Program-made: the position numbers and the translations under genes
Notes under the pieces: model-generated
Told to the model about the DNA's origin: nothing
Seen by the model: only the letters and a program-made list of their open reading frames with translations
Database searches by the model: none
Source: Chrysoperla carnea
Taxonomy: Eukaryota; Arthropoda; Insecta; Neuroptera; Chrysopidae
DNA length: 64,000 nt
Direction of reading: 5' to 3'
Assembly: GCF_905475395.1 (NCBI RefSeq)
Contig: NC_058338.1
Span: 96,457,435 to 96,521,434, forward strand
In this document: one piece after another, positions 43,201 to 64,000 of the stretch
Layout of the letters: each line of letters begins with the position of its first letter
Numbering within the stretch: position 1 is the first letter of the stretch

Positions 43201-46200
43201 CTACAAAAAAAAAAAAATAAATAAAAAATACAAGAAAATTAGTTTTCAACTATGCAGTTCTCATCTTTGTAAAATTAAACTAAATATCCAAAAGGAAAAA
43301 TTTAAAGAAACTTTGAAATTTTCCACAGTTGTTTATTAGGTTGTAAACACTTCGAAAAAAAATCGACCTCCCTGGCGCGTACTTAGATTCCTTTTTTGGG
43401 GGGTAGTTGGAGGTTTTAATAAGTTTTTCTTACAAATTACGAAAAAACCATCAATCAAATTAAAAAAAATTCATTTAAAAAATGTTTTAGATGAAATATT
43501 TTTGCACATTTTATTTGAATTATTCTTTCGTAAAAATCACTGTTTATCGGTTGCGCCCCAACTTATGAAAAACTTTGGTGCCATTTTCTCCAAAACAATA
43601 AAAAAAAAGTGTGTTGAGTTTTTCAGGATAACTTCAACTAGTGGTTTTGTGAAACATTCTAGAAAAACAAAAACAAAATTACAGAAAATACTTTCAAAAA
43701 TTTCAAACATAAGTTATTTATTTTTTTATAAGAAATAACTTTCATATTTAAATTTTTGTTCTATCTCTAACGGTTTACCAGATGATTTTTTTTTCATTTG
43801 ATTGAATGAACAAAAAACCTTCGAAAATTTCGAAATTTTTGCAAGTATTTTTTGAATTATTATTATTTTTTCTGAAAAAATAAGTCAACACACTTTTTTT
43901 TATAGTTTTGGAGAAAATGGACACCAAATTTTTTTCATAAACAATAATGTTTAGGAAAGAATGATTCAAATAAAAGTTGTTAATTTTTATAATAAGGAAT
44001 AACTTTTGCATTTAAACTTTTGTTCTATCTCTAACGGTTTACAAGATGGCATATCTCTGTCAATTGGCATATCTCTGTCAATTTTGAAGCTAGAAAGTCG
44101 AAAAAAAAAATGTAAATGTGCACAAATACTTCAAGTAGAACTCTTAATTGAACTTGTTTTTATTTAATGCATAGTTTTTTGTAATTTGTAAAAAACTGAT
44201 TAAAACCTCCAATTACCTCCCGAAAAAAAAGTTAGGTACGCCTCTGAGGCTAATAAACAACTGTGGAAAATTTCAAAGATGCATTAATTTTTTCTTTATT
44301 ACCATGATATTCTATTTAATTTTTATTAGCCTATCTTCTAAGCAGACATTAAATAATTCGAATTTTTTCAAATAATAATACCTTTTGATGTTCATTACAT
44401 AATTCGATACTTTGAAATTTCAAGTCACACGTTTTACACTTTGTATGTATGTTAATATGTTCTTTTAACACATTTTTACATCCGAAATTTTCTTTACATA
44501 TTTTACAACGAAGAACTTCTGGTGAATGTTTTCTTACATCTTCTAAATTTTGAAATATTTTATCACAAGACATGCATTTCATATTTTTGGAATGAATTCG
44601 TTTCAAATGTTTATATAATTTTGTTTTTAAATGAAATTTAATTTCACATTCTTCACATTTATATTTTTTAATTTTATTGTATTTTTCTGTAACATTATCA
44701 TTTTTTTCATCATTTGTATCTTTAATTTCTACTTCTTTGGTAGGAATTTCGACTTTAACAGAAATGATTTCTTTTTTGATAACTTCACTTTGAGATATTT
44801 CGTCTGAATTATAAAAATTAAAGGAATAATCTTCATCTTTAAAATCATCATCTTCGTCAATTGAAACTTCTACTTTTATGTTCGGTTGTGCGTTCGCAAT
44901 TATTTCTTCTAGTAGTTTTTCAGTTGATAAATATTGAATTTTAAATTTATAAGATTGTTCCAAATAGTTTAAACATTCAATGCAGATATTTTTGGGCAAC
45001 AAATCATCAGAAGATATCTACGATATTAAACGTTAAAAAGTTCTGTTTCTGTTTCTTATATGTATTGTAAATAATCAATATTTAATTGAAATAAAAATAT
45101 TTAAAGTTAAAAATTAGGATACAAGCCATAGCCGTCGCCAAGGAGGGGCAGGTAGTGGCAGCTGCCCCCCCCCTTTAGAGATTCACAAAAATGGATCAAA
45201 GCATCAATTTGATTAAAAAAAGCCCATATTGCCCATTTACGAACTCAAACTCATTTTTTGGGTCTGAAGCACGACATAAAATATTTCAGATCGATATCTC
45301 TTTTCGTTTTTAAGTTATCGTGTTAACAGACAGACAAACGGAAATGAACTAATTAGGTTAATTTTATGAATACCTATACCAAAATTTTGTTTGTAGCATC
45401 AATATTTCTAAGCGTTACAAACTTGAGCCCCCACACGAAAACACAAAAAAAGTTCACGGTTCTCACCACTATAAATCCGGCTCCAGTGTCTGTGATCTCC
45501 CAAAATTTAACAACAGATCCACGCTGGTTTCAAGTAAATTAATGGTAAAATAGGCTTAATTTTAAAATTAAAACAAATCTTCACGTTTTAACTCGAATGT
45601 AGCTCCAATTCATACTTTTCCCACTCTCCATAAAGCAACTTGCCCCCTCTTTGTCATCGGATGGCAACGCTCTCGGTACAAACGGCAATCGAAAAAAAAA
45701 ATCGACCGGGAAAAATAAACCCCGAAAAAATGGAACTAAAATTTTATAGGCCTGGAGTATTGTTGTATTTACGAGTTGATTGGGCTGAGTTTGTTGAATA
45801 TAGAGGAGGTGGTTAGGTTCTAAAGTTTTTAGACCTTCCCTTCAAAAATGAGACACTATTACCGGGTCTATTTTTTCCTGAATCCCAAAATTAGACAAAG
45901 ACAATAATAGTAAATTTTGACGTTATTAAATTTTACATATTGTTAATGGTTGTTTGAATCAAAAAGTGCCCACAAAATAGCATTAAATAAAGGAGCTATA
46001 ATTCCGCTGGTGTAGTGGAGTGTAAGTGTATGTGTATAATGTATATGTACGAACTGTATGTATATATTAAGTGTTTTTATATGTTTGCATGGTCCCCTGG
46101 AACACCAATGCCATCTTAATTTAATGCAATTTTAGGATCACTTTTTTAACACAGAGATTGTGCTCCTTCCCTCCACCCTCAATAATATTGTTATTAGCGT

Positions 46201-46885
46201 TTTAAATAAGAAAATATACAGAATGTTCGATTTACATTTTGGCATATTAATATCACGAGTATGACAGAGTACATGCATTATTAGAAACTTAGAAACTCCC
46301 ACTCTCCAAGAGTCTTACAACTATCTCAACGCATATCGAAACTTCAACACATGTTTACAATACCTCTCACTTAGATGCATTGCTTAACGCATGTATTCTA
46401 TCATAATCGTGATATTTATATGCCTAGATGTAAATCGAACATTCTGTATAATAAGGTCATGAAACCTCCTATGCCGAGCTCTAGAGAGCTCGTGGCTGAA
46501 TTTACGGTGCCTATTTGGGCCGCTCGGGCCTATTTCAATTGATTGAAAACAAATGACAAAAATTGAAAACAAAAGGTAGCCTAATTCGCAGTACAAAGTA
46601 CGACTCGCCCAGAGAGGCTCCTTTTTTTTCTTTATACCCTCTGCACTCTAGTTTCACATACTTAATATATATGTTCTTGGTATTAACTTTATAAAATGTA
46701 AACAAAGTAAATTTTTATTTGCAACTTACATGTACTGAAGCACATTCTTCTAACATTTCTCTGTATGTTTTTACTAAATTTGGGAGTAATGAAATTTCAA
46801 ACATTGAAACCATTTTTTCTTTTTTGTTCAAACAAATTCTACAAACTATTTCCATTTCATTTAATCCTATAAATTTATTCTCCAT
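40221..46885 (-). CDS. ZAD-C2H2 zinc-finger gene C, five exons, complete
   Basis: Predicted nuclear DNA-binding regulator, about 438 aa. Exons: 46885-46730 (156 nt; [20 protein letters not shown]), 45017-44382 (636; ICIEC, acidic linker, fingers KYKCEEC, LRCKIC, KCKTC), 43200-43080 (121), 42200-41979 (222) and 40402-40221 (182; ending HFEFSK). All introns begin GT and end AG, with phases as in gene B. Exon 5 is nearly identical to that of gene B, whereas exons 1 and 2 are closer to gene D, so exchange between paralogues is possible. Introns hold MITEs and R1 repeats. Cys and His positions are intact in every exon read. Confidence 0.87.
40426..40864. mobile_element. MITE with AATAGGGTAT ends, copy 1
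   Basis: Starts aatagggtat and ends ataccctatt. It shares internal blocks (ctttcttgc, aaatgtgcttttatgactc, cagaatatttaagtat) with 48900-49413. No ORF. Confidence 0.65.
41387..41645. repeat. Inverted-repeat element with CATAGACTGAG ends, copy 1
   Basis: Begins catagactgagtgtc and ends gatgctaagtctatg. Shares internal blocks (ttacctcagatgttg, gaaaaagttt) with 55743-56128. Confidence 0.5.
42421..42900. repeat. Dispersed repeat family R1, copies 3 (two overlapping partial units)
   Basis: ggtttccaagaagggtcc and ggtttacaagatgggttc lie about 270 bp apart, each followed by the tgttgctc and agcttgat blocks of the family. Confidence 0.6.
45018..46216. other. Intron 1 of gene C, repeats only
   Basis: Contains a partial R1 copy (45250-45430) and otherwise unique AT-rich sequence with a C9 run near 45165. 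No ORF of interest. Confidence 0.4.
46217..46448. mobile_element. MITE with TACAGAATGTTCGATTTACA ends
   Basis: Inverted ends of about 40 bp (the second half includes atatcacga), flanked by TA on both sides. No ORF. Tc1/mariner-like by its TA target. Confidence 0.75.
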
Positions 46886-48150
46886 GCTTTTAAATAAATT
46901 GCTTCCATTAATAGGCACCACTTGTACATCTTAAATATTATTACTCTAGTAAGTTTTTTTCTGTCCTGCCGTTATCTTCCTTATTGCTTTATCTAATTCC
47001 ATGATTCACCCCTCATTTTCAAGCTTATTATGTCTAGCTTTGACGAAAAATATACGCTCTGTCTAAAAATGTACTGCCTAGAAAAAAAACACGCTAGACA
47101 AATAATTTGAACGAAAAAATATCATAAATTTTAAAATAATAAAATAAGTTTATTAGACAAACATGTTAGTTTTTACAGATGCTCTGATAATACTCTATCC
47201 ATATAATACTCAAAATATTATTAGGCACGCATGTCAGTTTTTGCAGATGCTCTCCTAATAATCTATAGGCATGTATATTTACTATTTTTAATACATATTC
47301 GCCTTTTGGATCACATTTGGAAAAAAAATTTGGATCTAAATTATAAAATCTCTGATAAAATCATTTTTTAAAGATTTTATTAATTACGAAAATAACTATT
47401 TCTTCAAAAGTTTATAAATTAATAGTAAATATAATCAATATCGATCTTTGCCTACGTTAAAATTATTTTGAAAAGTGCGCCATAATAATGCAGAAATCTG
47501 TCTTTCTTCTGTCGTCTTTATTTAGATCACATTTGGATCTAAATTATAAAATCTCTGATAAAATCATTTTTTAAAGATTTTATTAATTACGAAAATAACT
47601 ATTTCTTCAAAAGTTTATAAATTAATAGTAAATATAATCAATATCGATCTTTGCCTACGTTAAAATTATTTTGAAAAGTGCGCCATAATAATGCAGAAAT
47701 CTGTCTTTCTTTGTTTAATATACTATCCTACTCTAATTAGTTATATCACTTACTAACGCGGCGCCACCAATTTGACGCATTCGAGTGGAGACTTTTTCAT
47801 ACGCTGAGAAGATTCCCTAGACCTCTACATCACAGATTATAATTGTTAATTTAAAACAAATGTGCAACTCCTTGAGAAATTTTTACTATTTCTAGTTCTA
47901 AGAAGGTGCCTTGCTCTAGATGGCTCTACACGATTAAATGATTATCACGATTAAATGATCTATTAGTTTGGAGAATAATTTACCTATTTCAATGGTTGTT
48001 GGGGAAACAATATTTTATATATATTAAAATAAATAAACAATACGTCTTTCAAATTTTGCATGTCGTTAAAATTCGTTAAGTTTCTTTGTGAGTATTCTCA
48101 ATAGACCTTTTTCAATTATTTTTAAAATTAAAGTAAATGTCTCAATAAAT
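46886..48150. other. Spacer between genes C and D
   Basis: Mostly unique AT-rich sequence, with a direct tandem duplication of about 185 bp at 47331-47712 (period 203 bp). No gene is seen. Confidence 0.4.
47331..47712. repeat. Recent tandem duplication, period 203 bp
   Basis: The stretch from tggatctaaattataaaatc to gcagaaatctgtctttct occurs twice without visible differences. Confidence 0.85.
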
Positions 48151-48352
48151 CCCTGGTGGAAAAAATATTTGAAAAAATAATAAGTCTTAATAAGTCTTTG
48201 GAAACTCTGAAAAAGTTTTAGAAACTTTAAAAAAGTATTAAGAACTGTGAATAACTCTGAATTAGACTAGTCCGAAAACGTTGAGAAATTCAAAGTTCCT
48301 AAGACTTTTTCAGAATTTCTTATTCTTTCTTCAAATATTTTTTCCACCAGGG
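48151..48352. mobile_element. CCCTGGTGG palindromic MITE, copy 3
   Basis: Same ends; AT flanks both sides. The interior is in the opposite orientation to copies 1, 2 and 4. Confidence 0.8.
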
Positions 48353-48899
48353 ATAGGCTAATTTTTTCCCTATAACTGGGAAAAAAATAATGAAAATCAT
48401 TAAAATTTAAATTGGCGAAAATGATCTGGAAGCTCACGAAGTTATACGAATGGCCCTGTGACGTCAATTAGCAAGTATTACATATTTTCAAACACTGTTT
48501 TGATATAGTTTGCATTTTTGTTGATTGAATAACTGGTTTATTTTCAATTTTACACGTAAAATGTTAGACCAAAGTTATTTAAAATTAAATTTCCTACAAT
48601 TTTAGTTCTTATCAATTTTTTCTTAGGATTGACATTTTTCGATTCAGACCCGAAAAAATGTGGTCGTGAATTTTTGTTTGTTGCATAACTCGTTTCTTTT
48701 TAATTTTACACGAAAACTGGTAATGACCAAAGTTATTTGAAATTAATTTTTCTACAGTTTTGTATCTTATCAATTTTTTCTTAGGGCCGATATTGTTCGT
48801 TTTAGACCTGAAAAGAAGTGGTTGTGAATTTTTGTTTGTTGAATAACTTCTTTATTTTTAATTTCACGCGAAAAATAGTTATTACCAAAGTTGATAGGA

Positions 48900-49413
48900 A
48901 TAGGGTATTCCACTATTTTTGAAAAAGTACTTCAAAATGTTGATTTTGCTAATAAAAAACCACCAAGTTTATTTCGGAAAAATACACACGCTTTCTTGCA
49001 AAAAACTTAACTTAAATTTTAAACCTTTTTTAAACTGTCAAAAACGCGGGCATCTAATTTGATGACGTAATATGGGTATACGAAATAACACAAATAAGTT
49101 TGACAGATATATTCATAGACATCTGATTATAATAAATGTAAATACTTATTATCTATGTATATATTATACCCAGCTGTCTACACTGAACTAACTGATGGTC
49201 TATGACTCATACCGCTATGACATCACAGCAGGGCTTACCCACGTTTTAGGTTACGTGATATACAGTTTAAAAATTACGATTTTTAATTTTAATATTTTAA
49301 AAGAAAAATGTGCTTTTATGACTCGAAATCAGAATATTTAAGTATATTTTTACATAAATTTTAACTTTTTTCGAATTTAATGATTTATTTTTGACTAACG
49401 ATGATACCCTATT
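48900..49413. mobile_element. MITE with AATAGGGTAT ends, copy 2
   Basis: Starts aatagggtat and ends ataccctatt. Same internal blocks as 40426-40864. Confidence 0.65.
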
Positions 49414-49544
49414 AAATTTGTCAGTTGACAGTTAATATGTCAAACGCTGGACACATTTCCCATTATACATTGCAGGATTAGAATACCTCTTTTTATATTA
49501 CCTTAGCACAGCTTAAACTGGCCACGTGACCTATTTTTTATACC

Positions 49545-49940
49545 ATGTATATATCAAGGTATACTAAGTTTAGTCCCAAGTTTGTAATGCTTAAAAATAT
49601 TGATGCTGCGAACAAAATTTTGGTATAAGTTTTCATAAAATCGCCTAATTAGTCCATTTTCGGTTGTCCGTCCGTCCGCCTATGAACACAATAACTCAAA
49701 AACGAAAAAAGATATCAAACTGAAATTTTTACAGCGTACTCAGGACTTAAAAAATGAGGTCGAGTTCATAAATAGCAACATCGGTCAATTGGGTCATGGG
49801 TCCGTAGGACCCATCTTTCAAACCGTTAGAGATAGAACAAAAGTTTAAATACATAAAATGTTCCTTATAAAAAATACAAAAATTAAAAACTTTTGTGTGA
49901 AATTTTTTTTCGTAAACATCACTGTTTACCCGTGAGGGCG
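49545..49940. repeat. Dispersed repeat family R1, copy 5 (inverse)
   Basis: Runs from tcaaggtatactaag to cccgtgagggcg as the complement of the copy at 61195-61620. Confidence 0.7.
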
Positions 49941-50240
49941 CAATTTGTGTAGTATGTACATTATATGGAAATATCAGTTATGTATGTGTGACATGTATGT
50001 ATGTGTACTGTGATAGAGTAATCCACACTGTCTACTTATACATGGTATTTCAACAATTATCTTAGTCAATTGTTTGTTTTCACTTGTTTTATATGAAACC
50101 ATGCGTCCAATATAGGGAAGAAAGAGAAGAAAATGCTTTAATTTTTATGAATTTTCGTTCAATCATCGTTTGTTTTAAAAAATCGTTTTTTTTTTTGCCA
50201 GAAACAATATACACTTCTTATTTATTCTAAATAATTGTTA

Positions 50241-55234
<4,994 letters not shown>

Positions 55235-55742
55235 GTTTATAAATAAATTGCAAAAATCATTAAAGGCATAAATATTCTCCGGGATTTCACCAAATTAATT
55301 TAATAGTTTAGAACAAAACATGCTTTTATCTCCTCATTTTCCATTATCATTTGTCCATGAACATCCTTTTTTATCGATGATAAACTGGATATATTTGTAC
55401 GTTAATGTTTGACGTTTTAAACGTCATAATTTAGTCATGTGTAAACTGTAGCCATAACTAAGTCCCATAGACTTATACAATATATGTGACTATACAATAG
55501 AGCTGTAAAGTCACCGCCCAAACGGTTGATCGCAGTAGAGAGGCAGATAAAGTAGGTGCGGATAGTTGTAAAGGGAAACATCTGTCTCTCTTATACGTCT
55601 ACATCAGTTCTTCTAGTACGTCTACAATTTGTTTCTTATTACCTTTCTCCCTGCGGTCAAAAATTTATTTATTGCATTTTTTATGTCTATACAGCTCTAT
55701 GGTATTATCTCTATGGACTATACAAAGCTGAGACATGAAGTA

Positions 55743-56128
55743 CATAGACTGAGCATCGCCTATTTTTCTGCACAGTAAGAGTTGTGCCAACATATGAGGT
55801 AATTGTTTGGGTCAATTCGGGACATTTATCAAAAAACTACATATATCGAATATAGGGACATTTATCAAAAAAACATACATTGAATGTTAAATTTTCATAC
55901 CACAAAATGTTTTGAATAAAACATGTGATTTCACTGAACTTTTTCGCTTTTTGACTTAAAAAAATACTTATCACGTATCATTTCACATTTTTTTTACGAA
56001 TCTACAATGACAAGTGTGACAACAACACTTTGTTTGGCATTTCCACACCATCGCCATGATGGCTTTGACTCACCCAATTACCTCAGATGTTGGCACACTT
56101 TAAATCGTTTGACGCTCAGGCCATGTAC
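55743..56128. repeat. Inverted-repeat element with CATAGACTGAG ends, copy 2
   Basis: Starts catagactgagcatcgcc and ends gacgctcaggccatg, with TA on both sides. Shares internal blocks with 41387-41645. Confidence 0.55.
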
Positions 56129-56702
56129 TTAATGGCCGTGATAGCAGACGTGCCATAATTATTGTACATGTACCATAATTCATTCAATATTTTGTACAAT
56201 CTGCAATCCAAGGTGTAGGTACAATAATGTTTGAAAGTACGGTAATTTTGAATATTCAGCTATCTTATGAAGGAATAATGATTTATTAATATTCAAAGCC
56301 GTATAGATTTTGCCGGCATACATTTAGGTTATTCATTTTACAGAAAGGTAGCGTGCTAGTCGTTTTAGCTATAAATATTATGTCGGCTAAATATTTCAAA
56401 TTGTAACAAATACATTCCAACCATTGTCGAAAGCAATCATTTTTTCCACATGTATAGTAATTTTCGGATAATACTTCTATAAATATGTAGAAAAATTGAT
56501 TAACAATTTGTAATAATTACAAAATATACAATCATTTCACTGAAAGTACAATAATTCTACAGCCCTGGTACAATAGTAGGGAGGGAAAAGAAATAATTTA
56601 ATTTTTCTAATTATGTATTTTATTAAAAACTAAACATTCTATTGAAATGAAAAACGTTAAAATAAAACAAATGGTGTAAATTATTGAAATTTTGTCAGTT
56701 TA
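56129..56702. other. Spacer between genes D and E, no gene
   Basis: AT-rich unique sequence without ORFs of interest. Confidence 0.35.
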
Positions 56703-57069
56703 CAGTAGAACGCCGATTATCCGAACGCCGATTAACCGAATCACCAATTATCCGAATCAGCTTAATATAAAAAAATGAAACCAAGTATATGTATGTAATT
56801 TTTATGTTGTTGTAACAAGTTGGAACTCTTTGGAATCCAGATACATTTGAATTGTTATGGTTGAAAGCTAGGGGCAAGACACTACATAATTGGCGACGTT
56901 GGAACATTTTTTTTTTTTTTCAACTCAATAGAATTGAATCGCAGCAATACAGTTTGTTTCTCTTTACCAGTTTCTTCTTGTTCTTGTTCTTGTTTCCAAT
57001 TACCAGTCTATGTCCGATTATCCGAATCGTACCCGGTCCCAATTAATTCGGATAATCGGCGCTCTACTG
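56703..57069. mobile_element. Pogo/Tigger-like MITE, 367 bp
   Basis: Inverted ends CAGTAGAACGCCGATTATCC and the complement of CAGTAGAGCGCCGATTATCC, flanked by TA (56701-56702 and 57070-57071). Related in its ends to the MITE in the Polinton ATPase. No ORF. Confidence 0.85.
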
Positions 57070-57310
57070 TATTTATATTTTAAAATAATATAAATTTCTT
57101 AATAAGTAGGCCTTTGCATCATTATGCTTTTGTTTCAGACAATTGTCAAAAAACTATTAAACTAAAGAAAATCTAATATATTTTACCTGTATCAAACGCT
57201 TTTTGACAAAGATAGAAAATATGTGATATGTCTGTACTTGATTGACATCTGTACGAAACAAAAATAATCATTTTTTAAATGAAAAGCCCTATTGTTCTAA
57301 ATAACTGTTT

Positions 57311-64000
<6,690 letters not shown>

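Overview
The window is AT-rich eukaryotic DNA, almost certainly from an insect. It holds a tandem array of at least five paralogous ZAD-C2H2 zinc-finger genes (A to E), all on the minus strand, with the same five-exon plan and conserved splice sites. ZAD proteins are a family expanded in insects. Introns and spacers are packed with transposons: MITEs, foldback repeats, a tRNA-derived SINE, a non-autonomous Helitron, a Gypsy retrotransposon and one Polinton/Maverick. I do not name a species.

Layout. 1-2970: exons 4 to 2 of gene A (its last exon lies off the left edge). 3655-20065: a 16.4-kb Polinton inside intron 1 of gene A, with about 1-kb inverted terminal repeats and a near-perfect 6-bp target duplication. 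20625-20780: exon 1 of gene A. 22148-30853: a minus-strand, env-bearing Gypsy element, truncated at its 5' LTR and interrupted by other transposons. 33005-39540: gene B, whose 35.4-39.6 kb part is a close duplicate of gene A without the Polinton. 40221-46885: gene C. 50241-55234: gene D, which lacks one finger. 57311 to beyond 64000: gene E, cut by the window edge.

The Polinton carries a nearly complete virus-like set. On the minus strand at the left is the packaging ATPase. A compact plus-strand block follows: PLA2-domain protein, adenain-type protease, minor capsid protein, small conserved ORF, double-jelly-roll major capsid protein, two conserved proteins of unknown function, a fibre-like repeat protein, a small ORF and a retroviral-type integrase. 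On the minus strand at the right are an acidic protein and a protein-primed family B DNA polymerase. Polymerase and integrase would copy and insert the element. ATPase, protease and capsid proteins would build a particle, and the PLA2 protein may act on membranes. This copy is broken: a MITE in the ATPase, frameshifts in the integrase and in the ORF after the capsid gene, and a premature stop plus a changed exonuclease residue in the polymerase.

Most interesting signals: (i) a canonical A AAA AAC slippery heptamer directly before the stop of the PLA2 gene, with a hairpin 8 nt downstream, leading by -1 frameshift into a protease ORF that has no upstream ATG; (ii) a polymerase gene split by three 60-64 nt GT-AG introns that restore one 1203-codon frame, plus a 5'UTR intron; (iii) terminal repeats built from tandem modules with five TGACGTCA palindromes; (iv) a Gypsy gag carrying a LINE 3' fragment that itself carries a hAT-like MITE with a perfect 8-bp target duplication; (v) gene D, which looks like an in-frame fusion of two adjacent zinc fingers.
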